Notes: generated by a model from the letters alone, not told the origin. Counted from the stretch's first letter, positions 7,771 to 17,631 are shown. The stretch: DNA of 64,000 nucleotides from Bacteroidales bacterium (GCA_017394765.1 JAFPXF010000002.1:1-64000), one strand, 5' to 3'. Translations and numbers: made by a program.

Positions 7771-9720
7771 TTACGGAACCACATACTTTTTCCGGTCAAC
7801 ATGCGAAGTGTAAGATTGCAAGACAGCTTTCAAATACGTCTCGCACGCCTTTTGCCTGCTGTCATCCAAGTCAAGGATATCATGCTGTTGAAGCGTGTCG
7901 CTCGAAGCAAAGACATGAAGTACCTTTTCGCCATCGAAATAAAGACTCAGAGAATCCGTCAGGCATTGGTAAACCTGATTAAAGCAATTTGTGGCAACTT
8001 TTTTTCGATACGGTTCGTTGAAAAAGTCGCGACCAAAAGCGAAATAGGGCTGCCTGTAACCGACAAGTCCCAACACTGTCGGCATAATATCCAGTTGCTG
8101 AGTCACTTCATGGCTGATTCCCCGCAAGGAATGGTCCGGGGTGTACATGAAACAGATGATTTCGGAATGGCTTCGGGGCGTTTGCATGTCCGGACGCGCG
8201 ACAAGGCCGCTGACATGGTCGGCGACGAAGATGAACAGCGTGTTTTCAAACCACGGCTCTTTCGATGCCGTTTCAAAGAATTTACGAATGGAGAGGTCGG
8301 TGTAGGCGACACAGGGTTGCAAAAGATTATCCCCCTGCGGCATTTTACCGGCATATTCCTCCGGCAAATCGAACGGATGATGGGAGGTCAGCGTAAAGAC
8401 AGCGGAGAAAAAGGGAGTTTTGCATTCGTTGAGCTGATGCGCCATATATTGAAGGAAATCCATGTCCCAAATACCCCAAATATTGGCGCGGTCCTTGCCC
8501 GAATTGTATTCCTTGAAGTGTGTGCGATTGTAGAATTTGCTTATTCCGGCCATCTTGCCAATGGATTCAAAGCCCATTTGGTTTTCCGTAGTTCCACAAA
8601 AGAAACAGGTGCTGTAGCCCTCCTTCTCCAAAATGCTCGGCAGCCCTTCCATTTCACCGATAAACTGCGGCAGAAGGGAGAACGGAGTCTGATAGGATGG
8701 AATGGAAATCAAGATTGACGGCAGCGACTCGATGGATTTCATCCCATTGCTGAAACAATTGGTGAAAGTAAATCCTTCTTGCATCAGCGAATCCAAGAAC
8801 GGCGTGAATCCCTCGCGATTCTGGTGGATTTGCGGCATCAGGAACTTGGAATGGTCTTTATTGAAACTCTCCAGCACAAAGATGACGATGTTTTTTTTGC
8901 CCAAGTCATATTTGAATTCGCCATCGGGATAATGATATGGCGTGAAGATGCTGTCAGACACGTCATCGTCGAAATAGTGACGGACTTTGAATTCTTTGGA
9001 ACGGGTTGTCCTCAAGATACAGAAAGGATTGCTGAGCACCAGGGAAGTCTGGGGAGCATTCGGGGCATAAAAGGCGGCGTTGCTCATCATGACCGGGAAA
9101 GCTTTGAGATCAAAGGAGCTCCGCACCCCGAAGATATACAATGTCACACCCAACCCCAAAACAACAAGATGAACGGGATAATACAGTATGGCCTTCGCAA
9201 TGCGAGAGCCGTCATAGCGCACTTTCTTGTAAAGGAACACCATCAAGGCGACAAGCGCGACACCCAACAAGACCAAATACCAATTTTCGCCCAAAGACTT
9301 GAAGATAATGCCAACCGTATTATCGTTCTCCTCGAAAAAGTGCAGTTCCTCGATGGTCACCCTTTTGAAAGCATAGCGATAATAGACGACATCGACCAGA
9401 TTGAGCACCACCAAGCCGAGGCCGTTGGTGACGACATACACCCAAAAAAGCAATTTCTGATACCACGATTTGCCCCTGAATTTAAAAGGGAGCAACGACA
9501 AGGCGAGGAAGGCGCTGTTGAGGTACAGGATAGAAACGGTGTCGAATTTCAGGATACCCTGCAACAATTTGGGCAAATCGGCCCATTGGACATGGCCGAG
9601 CAAAGAGAGATTATACACATAGAAGACACCATGGGTGATTATGAGGATGAGATAGAGGATCAACAACCTAAGCAATAGTACAGTGACATCATTGCGCCAA
9701 AAATTCTTCAAAAGCGACAT
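7771..9720 (-). CDS. LTA-synthase-like membrane sulfatase
   Basis: A 649-residue inner-membrane protein with five N-terminal helices (about residues 10-170) and a periplasmic alkaline-phosphatase/sulfatase domain. The metal site begins IVIFVLESF; the nucleophile region is GMKSIESLPSIL, where Ser takes the place of the Thr of LtaS as is usual in Bacteroidetes; LFIFVADHVS near the end gives further ligands. Gram-negative homologues transfer phospholipid head groups such as phosphoglycerol or phosphoethanolamine; the acceptor here is unknown. ATG 9720 follows the -7 box at 9746-9755; the longer open frame starts upstream of that promoter. Confidence 0.87.
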   Translation of the reverse strand: MSLLKNFWRNDVTVLLLRLLILYLILIITHGVFYVYNLSLLGHVQWADLPKLLQGILKFDTVSILYLNSAFLALSLLPFKFRGKSWYQKLLFWVYVVTNGLGLVVLNLVDVVYYRYAFKRVTIEELHFFEENDNTVGIIFKSLGENWYLVLLGVALVALMVFLYKKVRYDGSRIAKAILYYPVHLVVLGLGVTLYIFGVRSSFDLKAFPVMMSNAAFYAPNAPQTSLVLSNPFCILRTTRSKEFKVRHYFDDDVSDSIFTPYHYPDGEFKYDLGKKNIVIFVLESFNKDHSKFLMPQIHQNREGFTPFLDSLMQEGFTFTNCFSNGMKSIESLPSILISIPSYQTPFSLLPQFIGEMEGLPSILEKEGYSTCFFCGTTENQMGFESIGKMAGISKFYNRTHFKEYNSGKDRANIWGIWDMDFLQYMAHQLNECKTPFFSAVFTLTSHHPFDLPEEYAGKMPQGDNLLQPCVAYTDLSIRKFFETASKEPWFENTLFIFVADHVSGLVARPDMQTPRSHSEIICFMYTPDHSLRGISHEVTQQLDIMPTVLGLVGYRQPYFAFGRDFFNEPYRKKVATNCFNQVYQCLTDSLSLYFDGEKVLHVFASSDTLQQHDILDLDDSRQKACETYLKAVLQSYTSHVDRKKYVVP

Positions 9721-9745
9721 TATTACAGCATGCTTATTTTTCACT

Positions 9746-9755
9746 TGCAAATGTA
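9746..9755 (-). promoter_or_regulatory. -7 element for the LTA-synthase-like gene
   Basis: The minus strand reads TACATTTGCA, matching TAnnTTTG, 25 bases before ATG 9720. Confidence 0.6.
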
Positions 9756-9816
9756 CATAATTTATGAACACATACGAACAAATGGTTTTTCCAATCAAGG
9801 GAATTGAAAAAAATTT

Positions 9817-9826
9817 TATTTTTGCA
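9817..9826 (+). promoter_or_regulatory. -7 element for the PepSY-like pair
   Basis: TATTTTTGCA matches the Bacteroidetes -7 box, 84 bases before the ATG at 9910. No other good box lies between. Confidence 0.55.
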
Positions 9827-9909
9827 ACTTTGAAAAACCCGGGGTGGGCTAAAGGATTCTGTCCACACATCGGAAATGTTAATCAAGAATCCATTTTGCA
9901 TTAAAAAAA

Positions 9910-10326
9910 ATGAAAAAACTATTTGTTTTATTATTGGGGCTGATGACACTCAATGTGTTTGCAGCAAACGACAGACCCGTCACGTTCAAACAGCTGCCTC
10001 AGAAGGCACAGCAATTCATCAACACACACTTCAGCGGCATCGAGATGCTTTCCGCCACGGTGGATGATGACTACGAAGTCTATCTTGCCAACGGTGCGAA
10101 AGTGGAATTCACCCTTCAAGGCGATTGGAAAGAGGTAAGGTGTTCTGGCTCAGCCGTCCCTGCCGCCATCATTCCTGCGGCCATTTCCAAATATGTAAAA
10201 ACCAATTTTCCCAACAACACCATCACCAAAATTGACAAGAATTACAGCGGCTACGACATTGAATTGAGCACAGATGTGGAGTTGAAATTCGATAAAAACG
10301 GCAAATTCCTCGCCTTTGACGACTAA
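9910..10326 (+). CDS. Secreted PepSY-like (DUF2874) protein, copy 1
   Basis: A 138-residue exported protein: signal peptide at residues 1-21 (ending VFAAN), then two PepSY-like repeats. The repeat signature is FKQLPQKAQQFINTHFSG followed by a beta strand containing YEVYLANGAKVEFTLQGDWKEV. This fold resembles beta-lactamase-inhibitor-like proteins; function is unknown. It is followed 45 bases later by a paralogue, evidently from tandem duplication. Confidence 0.88.
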   Translation: MKKLFVLLLGLMTLNVFAANDRPVTFKQLPQKAQQFINTHFSGIEMLSATVDDDYEVYLANGAKVEFTLQGDWKEVRCSGSAVPAAIIPAAISKYVKTNFPNNTITKIDKNYSGYDIELSTDVELKFDKNGKFLAFDD

Positions 10327-10371
10327 GGGGCTGTCCGCTTGCACAATATTCATTTATTAAAGACCTCTACA

Positions 10372-10791
10372 ATGAAGAAACTATTTGTTGCTTTAACAAG
10401 CTTTTTCGTGCTATGCACTTTTGTATCGTGCGACAGGGTTGTGACATCCGACCGTCTGCCTGCCCAAGCCAAGCAGTTCATCAGCGCCCATTTCAACGGA
10501 ATTGACATTCTTTCTGTGCGAAAGGATGGTTCCCAATACGAGGTGGTACTGTTTGACGGAACGGAGTTGGATTTCACTCGCGGAGGCAAATGGACCAAGG
10601 TCGATTGCGGCATGAATCCGCTGCCTGATGGAATCCTCCCTGCCAATACAGTCCAATATCTTACCGCCAAATTCCCCATGAATTTTGCCACAAAAGTCAA
10701 GTATGAGCACAAACGCTACGAGGTGGGTTTGAACAACGACCTCGACTTGCTTTTCGACAAAAACGGCAACTTCATAGGAACAGACGACTAA
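10372..10791 (+). CDS. PepSY-like (DUF2874) lipoprotein, copy 2
   Basis: A 139-residue paralogue of the preceding gene (DRLPAQAKQFISAHFNG and YEVVLFDGTELDFTRGGKWTKV align directly). Unlike copy 1 its leader ends in a lipobox-like FVSC at residues 18-21, so it is probably lipid-anchored in the envelope while copy 1 is soluble. ATG 10372 matches MKKLF of copy 1; the longer frame adds 11 unrelated residues. A terminator follows at once. Confidence 0.87.
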   Translation: MKKLFVALTSFFVLCTFVSCDRVVTSDRLPAQAKQFISAHFNGIDILSVRKDGSQYEVVLFDGTELDFTRGGKWTKVDCGMNPLPDGILPANTVQYLTAKFPMNFATKVKYEHKRYEVGLNNDLDLLFDKNGNFIGTDD

Positions 10792-10800
10792 TCATAAAAC

Positions 10801-10827
10801 AGGCCTGCAACAGCAGGTCTTTTTTTT
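10801..10827 (+). terminator. Rho-independent terminator after the PepSY-like pair
   Basis: The stem GGCCTGC / GCAGGTC with loop AACA is followed by a run of eight or nine T. It separates the PepSY-like pair from purL. Confidence 0.85.
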
Positions 10828-10828
10828 G

Positions 10829-10838
10829 TATCTTTGCA
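10829..10838 (+). promoter_or_regulatory. -7 element of purL
   Basis: TATCTTTGCA is a perfect Bacteroidetes -7 box, directly behind the preceding terminator and 24 bases before the purL ATG. I see no PurR-like operator or riboswitch. Confidence 0.7.
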
Positions 10839-10861
10839 CCCTTATTTGAAAAACCACAAAC

Positions 10862-13800
10862 ATGCGCAACGCTCGTATTTTCGTAGAAAAAAAAACGGGT
10901 TTCGATGTCGAAGCCGTCAGTCTGAAAGAGACACTCAACCATAATTTCAATCTCAACATCCGCCACCTGCGCCAGTTAGTCGTTTACGATATCTTCAACG
11001 TGGACGATATTTTGCTGGAGCGCGCCAAGGTGGGCGTGTTGTCGGAGCCCGTGGTGGACAACCTGCTCGAGGAGTTCCCTCTGGAGGGGCTGACCTATCT
11101 GGCAGTGGAGTATCTGCCAGGCCAGTTCGACCAACGTGCCGACAGCGCGATGCAGTGTCTCTCATTGCTTGATCCCAAGACGGAAGTGGTCATCAAGAGC
11201 GCCAAGCTCTATGTCTTCGATGCCGACCTCACGCCCGAGCAGTTCGCGCATATCAAAAAATATTGCATCAACGAAGTGGAGGCCCGCGAGAAGGATATGG
11301 GCAAGTTGGAGCTGACCGTGAATCCCGAGGTGCAGGAAGTGCCCATCGTGGAAGGGTTTACCCAATGGAGCAAAGAGCAGCTGGAAGCGTTCCGCGTCGC
11401 CCAAGGGCTGGCAATGTCCTTGGAAGACATCGCCTTCATCCAAGAATATTTCAAGAATGACGAGCATCGTAACCCGACCGACACGGAGATCAAGTTGTTG
11501 GACACCTACTGGAGTGACCACTGCCGCCACACCACCTTCGAGACCGAGTTGACGAAGATCACCTTCACGCCCTGCGGACTGCAGCACCAGTTGCAGGCAG
11601 CATACGAGCAATATCTTTCTATGCGGAAAGAGCTGTACGGAGACCGGGAGAAACCGCAGACCTTGATGGATATGGCTTCCATCAACGGCAAATACGAGCG
11701 CAAAGCAGGCCATCTGGACGATATGGAAGTTTCCGAAGAGAACAATGCCTGCAGCATCTATATCAATGTCGATGTGGATGGAAAGATCGAGCCGTGGTTG
11801 CTGATGTACAAGAATGAAACGCACAACCATCCCACGGAGATCGAGCCTTTTGGCGGGGCTGCCACTTGTGTGGGCGGTGCCATCCGCGACCCGCTGAGCG
11901 GGCGCAGCTACGTCTATCAGGCCCTGCGCGTCACGGGAGCGGGTGACATCAACGCCCCGATGAGCGCCACTTTGGAGGGCAAACTGCCGCAGTCGGTCAT
12001 CTCCAAGAGCGCGGCGGCCGGCTACTCCTCCTACGGCAACCAAATCGGCCTGGCCACCACACACGTGCGTGAAATCTACCACGACGACTACAAGGCCAAG
12101 CGTCTGGAAATCGGCGCGGTGGTGGGTGCGGCCCCGGTGAGTCACGTGCGCCGCGAGTCACCGCAACCCGGCGACATCATCATTATGTTCGGCGGGCGCA
12201 CCGGCCGCGACGGTATCGGAGGCGCCACCGGTGCTTCCAAAGAGCACAACGAGAAGTCGCTTGACACCTGCGCTGCCGAGGTGCAGAAGGGCAACGCGCC
12301 CGAGGAGCGCAAGATCCAGCATCTCTTCCGCCGTCCTGAAGTGACGCGACTGATCAAAAAGTCCAACGACTTTGGTGCAGGCGGCGTCAGCGTCGCCATC
12401 GGCGAGTTGGCCGACGGACTGGAGATCGATCTCGACTCTGTGAGAACCAAATACAAGGGCCTCAACGGCACGGAGGTGGCCATCAGCGAATCGCAGGAGC
12501 GTATGAGCGCTGTGGTGGATCCTAAAGACGTGGAAGCCTTCTTCGAATACTGCCGCCAAGAGAACATCGAAGCCAACATCATCGCCAAGGTCACCGACAC
12601 CAACCGACTGACAATGAAGTGGCGCGGCAAGACTATCGTGGACCTCAGCCGCGACTTTATCAACACCAACGGTGTGCGGCAAAAGACGGAAGCCATCGTC
12701 AACGCCATCCCCGACAACGTGCTGGAGGGCCAACCCGTGACGGGCGCAACGATGCAGGAGAAGATGCTCTCTATGCTCGCCAATCCCAACGTCGCCTCCC
12801 AGAAGGGGCTGATCGAGATGTTCGACGCCACCATCGGCGCCACCACGGTGCTGATGCCTTTCGGCGGCAAGCGCCAGCTGACGGAGACGCAGGCCTCCGT
12901 GCAGAAGCTGCCTGTGCTGCACGGGCACACCAACACGGCCAGCGTGATGGCCTTCGGGTACAATCCCTACATCGCTTTGCGTTCGCCGTTCCACGCCGCC
13001 GTGTTCGCCATTCTGGAATCTATGTCCAAGATTGTGGCCACGGGTGCCGACTACAAGGGAATCCGTTTCACCTTCCAGGAATACTTCGAGAAGATGGGCC
13101 ACGAGCCGACCCGCTGGGGCAAGCCCTGCGCCGCGATGTTAGGCTGTGTCTGGATGCTCAAGCAGTTCGACCTGGCCGCACTTGGCGGCAAGGACTCTAT
13201 GAGCGGCACTTTCAAGAACCTGCACGTCCCGCCCACCTTCGTCTCCTTCGCCATCACAACGGAGAACGCCAAGAACATCATCTCCCCCGAATTCAAGAAA
13301 GAGGGCCATTACCTCTATTTCATACAAAACAAGATTGAAAACAACCTGCCCGACATTCAGCAAACGAAGAAAATATTTGACTTTGTACACCAAAACACAC
13401 TGAACGGAAACATTGTGGCGGCGTTCACCCCGCAATACGGCGGCATTGCCGAGGCGTTGGCCAAGATGAGCTTCGGCAACGACCTCGGATTCGACATCCA
13501 TTCTGACCTGAACCTTTTCGACTATGCGTACGGCAGTTTCGTCGTAGAGACCACCCAAAAGCTGGATGCAGATTTTGCCATCAAGTTGGGCAAAGTCGCC
13601 CAGGATTTCATCATCAATGGGGAAAAGATCGACAAGGAGGCCTGTCTGAAGGTATGGCGCGGCGTCTATTTCAATCTCTACCCGGACCAGGCCGACAACG
13701 AGACGACTTCGACGGGCGCGGAGTTTGCCATCAACAGCCAGTGCGCCCCTGTGGCCAAGTGTCCGACCCCGGTGGCCCGTCCGAAGGTCATCCTGCCCGT

Positions 13801-14575
13801 ATTCCCGGGCACCAACTGCGACTACGACACGGCCAAGGCGTTTGAGGACGCGGGTGCCGAGCCGCGCATCTTCGTCTTCAACAACCTCAACGAGACCGAA
13901 ATCAACCGCTCCATCGACGAGTTGGCGGCGGCCATCGACGAGTCGCAGATAATGGCCTTGAGCGGCGGCTTCAGCTCCGGCGACGAGCCCGACGGCAGCG
14001 GCAAGTTCATCGCCACTGTCCTGAACAATGCGAAAATCAAGGCCGCCGTGAACGGACTTTTGGCGCGCAAGGGACTGGTGTTGGGCATCTGCAACGGCTT
14101 CCAGGCCTTGGTCAAATCGGGATTGCTGCCCTACGGACGGTTGGGTGACATCACGCCGGACTCCCCGACATTGTACCGCAACAACATCAACCGCCACATC
14201 TCGCGCATCGTGCGCACGCGTGTGGGCACCGTGGCATCGCCGTGGCTCTCCTCCTTCCAGGTGGGCGACGTGCATCAGATAGCCGTCAGCCACGGAGAGG
14301 GCAAGTTCGTGGTCAACGAGCAATTGGCCAAGGAGTTGTTTGAGCACGGCCAGGTGGCCTTCCAGTACTGCGACGAGAACGGCAATGTGAGTATGGATCC
14401 GGTGGACAACCCCAACGGCTCCTTCTACGCCATCGAGGGCATCGTCTCGCAAGACGGACTCATCCTCGGCAAGATGGGACACAGCGAGCGCAAGGGCGAG
14501 AACCTCTACAAGAACATCGACGGCAACAAGGAGCAAGACATCTTCCGCAATGCCGTGGCCTATTTTCAATCATAG
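10862..14575 (+). CDS. purL: Phosphoribosylformylglycinamidine synthase, single-chain
   Basis: A 1237-residue large-type FGAM synthase (PurL) catalysing the ATP- and glutamine-dependent fourth step of purine synthesis. N-terminal PurS-like domain, then linker and AIRS-like domains (TYWSDHCRHTTF; ETHNHPTEIEPFGGAATC; GGRTGRDGIGGATG), and a C-terminal glutamine amidotransferase from about residue 975 with nucleophile Cys1077 in GICNGFQ and the catalytic His in AVSHGEGKF. The length is slightly below E. coli PurL (about 1295). It has its own promoter; the next gene starts 12 bases after its stop and is probably cotranscribed. Confidence 0.97.
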   Translation: MRNARIFVEKKTGFDVEAVSLKETLNHNFNLNIRHLRQLVVYDIFNVDDILLERAKVGVLSEPVVDNLLEEFPLEGLTYLAVEYLPGQFDQRADSAMQCLSLLDPKTEVVIKSAKLYVFDADLTPEQFAHIKKYCINEVEAREKDMGKLELTVNPEVQEVPIVEGFTQWSKEQLEAFRVAQGLAMSLEDIAFIQEYFKNDEHRNPTDTEIKLLDTYWSDHCRHTTFETELTKITFTPCGLQHQLQAAYEQYLSMRKELYGDREKPQTLMDMASINGKYERKAGHLDDMEVSEENNACSIYINVDVDGKIEPWLLMYKNETHNHPTEIEPFGGAATCVGGAIRDPLSGRSYVYQALRVTGAGDINAPMSATLEGKLPQSVISKSAAAGYSSYGNQIGLATTHVREIYHDDYKAKRLEIGAVVGAAPVSHVRRESPQPGDIIIMFGGRTGRDGIGGATGASKEHNEKSLDTCAAEVQKGNAPEERKIQHLFRRPEVTRLIKKSNDFGAGGVSVAIGELADGLEIDLDSVRTKYKGLNGTEVAISESQERMSAVVDPKDVEAFFEYCRQENIEANIIAKVTDTNRLTMKWRGKTIVDLSRDFINTNGVRQKTEAIVNAIPDNVLEGQPVTGATMQEKMLSMLANPNVASQKGLIEMFDATIGATTVLMPFGGKRQLTETQASVQKLPVLHGHTNTASVMAFGYNPYIALRSPFHAAVFAILESMSKIVATGADYKGIRFTFQEYFEKMGHEPTRWGKPCAAMLGCVWMLKQFDLAALGGKDSMSGTFKNLHVPPTFVSFAITTENAKNIISPEFKKEGHYLYFIQNKIENNLPDIQQTKKIFDFVHQNTLNGNIVAAFTPQYGGIAEALAKMSFGNDLGFDIHSDLNLFDYAYGSFVVETTQKLDADFAIKLGKVAQDFIINGEKIDKEACLKVWRGVYFNLYPDQADNETTSTGAEFAINSQCAPVAKCPTPVARPKVILPVFPGTNCDYDTAKAFEDAGAEPRIFVFNNLNETEINRSIDELAAAIDESQIMALSGGFSSGDEPDGSGKFIATVLNNAKIKAAVNGLLARKGLVLGICNGFQALVKSGLLPYGRLGDITPDSPTLYRNNINRHISRIVRTRVGTVASPWLSSFQVGDVHQIAVSHGEGKFVVNEQLAKELFEHGQVAFQYCDENGNVSMDPVDNPNGSFYAIEGIVSQDGLILGKMGHSERKGENLYKNIDGNKEQDIFRNAVAYFQS

Positions 14576-14587
14576 CACACACCTTTT

Positions 14588-15229
14588 ATGGAAAAGATAG
14601 AGCTTACGATTGCCGACATCCACGCCGCCGCCCAGCCTTCGGAGGCCTTCTCTCTGATCTTGAAGGAGAAGGAGGGCGAGCGTTATGTGCCCGTCATCAT
14701 CGGGATGGGCGAGGCGCGCGCCATCTTGGTGGAACTCAACCAGTCGCCCACCCACCGGCCGCTGACGCACGAGCTGTTTGTCTCCTTGGCCGACCATCAC
14801 GGCACTATGTTGGTGGAGGTCAACATCGTGCACTACGAAAACGGCGTCTATTTTGCCGATATGGTGATGATTGGCAGCGACAACAAAGTCTTCCATTTGG
14901 ACGCACGCCCGTCGGATGCCATCGCGTTGGCATTGAAATTCAACGCCCCCTTCTTTATGGACACCGCCATCTTCGAGGCCAACTGTATGGTGGACAAAAA
15001 GCGCGAGGAGGAAGATGAAGAGGGAGAAGATAATCTTTTCAGCGAATACAACGAGTTGGCGGACGCGCTTGAAGAAGCGGGTGGCGAGCCGTTGCCGGAG
15101 GCCTTCATCGACTCCAAGCTGAAAGAGATGAGCGAAGAGGAGCTCCAATCCTTATTGGACGGGGCGGTGGAGAGCGAAGATTTTGAGTTGGCGGAGAAGA
15201 TACGGCAGGAGATGGAGCGGCGGCACTAA
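14588..15229 (+). CDS. Bifunctional nuclease family (DUF151) protein with UVR motif
   Basis: A 213-residue protein. Residues about 5-135 form a BFN/DUF151 domain (VPVIIGMGEARAILVELN and LDARPSDAIALALKFNAPFF are diagnostic). An acidic linker follows, then a C-terminal UvrB/UvrC motif (ELQSLLDGAVESEDFELAEK). This architecture is common in Bacteroidetes; homologues are reported to have nuclease activity, but the physiological role is unclear. It sits 12 bases behind purL. Confidence 0.9.
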   Translation: MEKIELTIADIHAAAQPSEAFSLILKEKEGERYVPVIIGMGEARAILVELNQSPTHRPLTHELFVSLADHHGTMLVEVNIVHYENGVYFADMVMIGSDNKVFHLDARPSDAIALALKFNAPFFMDTAIFEANCMVDKKREEEDEEGEDNLFSEYNELADALEEAGGEPLPEAFIDSKLKEMSEEELQSLLDGAVESEDFELAEKIRQEMERRH

Positions 15230-15230
15230 A

Positions 15231-15460
15231 GTAACGGATTGGGAGGGTGAAGAGAACGAAGACAGCGACGTTGATATTTTGTGGTTTTCGACCAAAAAAG
15301 CGGAAGTGGGGTTAGTTTGTTACGGCACGTTGCCATAGCCCTTGGTTTGGAAGATCTTCTTGGCAAAAAGGTGGACCTTATTACTGATGGCACATTGTTG
15401 CCTTTTGCTCAAACCACTGCTGACAGTGACAAAATTTTGATCTATGAGAGAGCCAATTAG
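15231..15460 (+). pseudogene. Frameshifted MNT-family nucleotidyltransferase antitoxin remnant
   Basis: Too broken to appear as an ORF. One frame holds ARGEE-like WEGEENEDSDVDIL, the nucleotidyltransferase motif with the SDxD metal pair (SDVDIL at 15264-15281). The conserved continuation VVFDQKSGSGVSLLRH and LGLEDLLGKKVDLITDG is in another frame (from about 15281) and reaches a normal stop at 15458-15460. The upstream G-S part of the domain is missing, so the gene is both truncated and frameshifted. MNT proteins act as antitoxins of HEPN toxins by AMPylation; the start of such a toxin follows. Confidence 0.78.
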
Positions 15461-15512
15461 GGACAAAAAATCATTTTCCGTGCAACATTCTCCCGGCGAA
15501 TTCGTCTTGTAA
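15444..15512 (+). pseudogene. Stump of a HEPN toxin gene
   Basis: An ATG at 15444 overlaps the MNT stop, as in intact MNT-HEPN operons, and the first residues MREPIRDKK match the usual HEPN start (MRExxRDKxRL). After about nine codons the similarity ends and a stop occurs at 15510-15512. The stump is short, so the call depends on the operon position. Confidence 0.6.
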
Positions 15513-15520
15513 TATGGATA

Positions 15521-17572
15521 ATGTTAAAAATCACGAATATGTCAAGCCGTCCTTACCCCCCCTATTTTACTAATACAGTTAGATTTACAATATTTTTACT
15601 ATCAGCCCTATTTTTCCTTCTTGCCAGCACATCCGCCTCCGCCCAGGGCGAGTGGAAGTGGGCGCATTGCTGGAGCAGTACACCACCCCCAAACAACTAC
15701 TATGTTAACACTGTAAAAAACATCGATTTTGACGATGAGGGGAATGTTTATGTGTTGGGGACTTTTGGTGGAAACCTGACGTTTGACGGTAACACATTTC
15801 TTTTCCTCAATAATCCAACAGTTTATTACAATACCGGCTTTAGCGCATTTATTATGAAATATGACACTATGGGCAATATGTTGTGGCATAAAGAGGTGAA
15901 AACCAGTCGGGATGGCTGGTGCATGCCCCACTGGTTGGAAGTGAGAGACAATAAAGTTTATGTCATGGGGAATGCGGGCCTGACCGATGTGGATCATTAT
16001 TCCGATGAAAATGCTTGGCACTATTGGCTCGACACCTTGATAACCGCTTCTCAAGTGCGGCCTATCCCAAAGGATCAAAGGGTTCCTCCGCGTACGGTTG
16101 GCCGATGGTCCTATTTGGCCACTTTTGACTTGGACGGAAACCTGTTGGACAGCCATTTCGTTCAAGCTTTCGGTCGAAAAATATACGCTAATAATATCCG
16201 TGCAGAAAAATATCTTTGCGACGAGGCGAAATTAAATATTTCTCCTTTTCATGTTGATGCGCAGGGAAATACATACATTTTCACTATATTAGGCTATGAC
16301 GGCCCCAGCACCAATCCATATACCTTAGTGGTGGATGGCGACACCAACAGGAAATATGATATTTATTTTCCTGAAGGAGAGGTCTTAGGCATTTGTTTCA
16401 CAAATATAATGATGTACAAATTCTCCCCAGATTGGGAATTGCTTTTTGCGAAACAATTGATAGATCATTCGGACGGTATTGGACTTTCGATAGGAGACTC
16501 TATGAATCCATATACACCGTATCTGTCTGGTTTTTCTGTTGATGAGGAAGGAAACTTCTACTTGTCCGGCTATTTTATGATGCCTACTGAAGATATCTAC
16601 TTTAATGTGCCTCCCCAATTTCCTGTTCGCATATATTGGGATAGTACTCATTATGTAACGATTCAGGATTATAGCTCTGACATTACACCTTTTATTATCA
16701 AATATAATGCGGACGGGAAACTCCTTTGGTGTAACCAGATATATACGCTCGGTTCTCATAATCCTAATCTTCCTGACCATGCCTATAGCAGAGGAGCTGG
16801 TTGCTATTATAATAATGGACATGTGTATTTGATAGGAGCGGGTTCTTATGGACCACAGGGCAGCGTTTATTTTGATGATCCGAGCCATCCGTTAAGCCAA
16901 ATGGTGGAAAACCAACTCAACATCGGATTTTTTGTCAGCTATGATGCCATGACGGGGCATTATGTTAGCCATGGCATTGTTCCGGCAAACAATTCAGGAA
17001 CAGGGTTTCGACTGGCAGCTCTCCACAACAGAGTCTTTGCCTATGCAATAGCAAATCTTATAAACCAAGCTTTTTACCAATGGAGAGAAGACGGTTTGTT
17101 TATTCAGGCGGATACCATATATTCCTCAAGTCAGTTTGGCTACGGCAATACGTATGTCAATAATCAAGGATATATGGCGATTTCAGGCGAATGCCAATCT
17201 TCCGTCACGTTTTCTGATAACGTCTCTGTTTGCAGCAGTCCAACAACTTGCAAAAGTGCAGTCATCGCCCTCTACCATAATCCCGAATTCTCCACGCCAT
17301 ATGTGGGCATTCCCGCGTATGACAGGCCGAAGCCGGAGGTGCGGCTGTGGCCCAACCCCGCCACCGAGCGGATCACCATCGAGAGCAGTGAGGAATTCCC
17401 CATCATCTCCATTTCCGTGGCCGACATGAAGGGCGCCATTTTCACCTTCCTCCCCGTCAACGACGTGCGCTGCACCCTCAACGTTCGCAACCTCGCCCCC
17501 GGCACCTACCTCGCACACGTGGAGACCAAGGCGGGAATCAGCGATGTGAAGTTTATGGTGCGGAAGAATTAA
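15521..17572 (+). CDS. Secreted beta-propeller-like protein with T9SS type A sorting domain
   Basis: A 683-residue exported protein. Hydrophobic signal segment at about residues 22-42, ending SASAQ. The body contains repeated blades of the form DEGNVYVLGTF, SVDEEGNFYLSGYF and NNGHVYLIGAG, as in SBBP-like propellers. Residues about 600-683 are a Por-type C-terminal sorting domain (VRLWPNPATERITIES, LAPGTYLAHVET). It should cross the outer membrane by T9SS and be attached or released; ligand unknown. ATG 15521 or 15539 are both possible. It is lower in GC than its neighbours in the propeller part, while the sorting domain has typical codon use. Confidence 0.85.
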   Translation: MLKITNMSSRPYPPYFTNTVRFTIFLLSALFFLLASTSASAQGEWKWAHCWSSTPPPNNYYVNTVKNIDFDDEGNVYVLGTFGGNLTFDGNTFLFLNNPTVYYNTGFSAFIMKYDTMGNMLWHKEVKTSRDGWCMPHWLEVRDNKVYVMGNAGLTDVDHYSDENAWHYWLDTLITASQVRPIPKDQRVPPRTVGRWSYLATFDLDGNLLDSHFVQAFGRKIYANNIRAEKYLCDEAKLNISPFHVDAQGNTYIFTILGYDGPSTNPYTLVVDGDTNRKYDIYFPEGEVLGICFTNIMMYKFSPDWELLFAKQLIDHSDGIGLSIGDSMNPYTPYLSGFSVDEEGNFYLSGYFMMPTEDIYFNVPPQFPVRIYWDSTHYVTIQDYSSDITPFIIKYNADGKLLWCNQIYTLGSHNPNLPDHAYSRGAGCYYNNGHVYLIGAGSYGPQGSVYFDDPSHPLSQMVENQLNIGFFVSYDAMTGHYVSHGIVPANNSGTGFRLAALHNRVFAYAIANLINQAFYQWREDGLFIQADTIYSSSQFGYGNTYVNNQGYMAISGECQSSVTFSDNVSVCSSPTTCKSAVIALYHNPEFSTPYVGIPAYDRPKPEVRLWPNPATERITIESSEEFPIISISVADMKGAIFTFLPVNDVRCTLNVRNLAPGTYLAHVETKAGISDVKFMVRKN

Positions 17573-17631
17573 GAATGATGAATAAAGGGCAACCGAGAAG
17601 GCGTCCTTTATTCGACTTATGAGGGACAATA

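Noticed and set aside
7584..7802. 72-codon minus-strand frame after the LTA-synthase-like gene
   Set aside because: No promoter, domain or homologue-like sequence; overlaps the end of the sulfatase.
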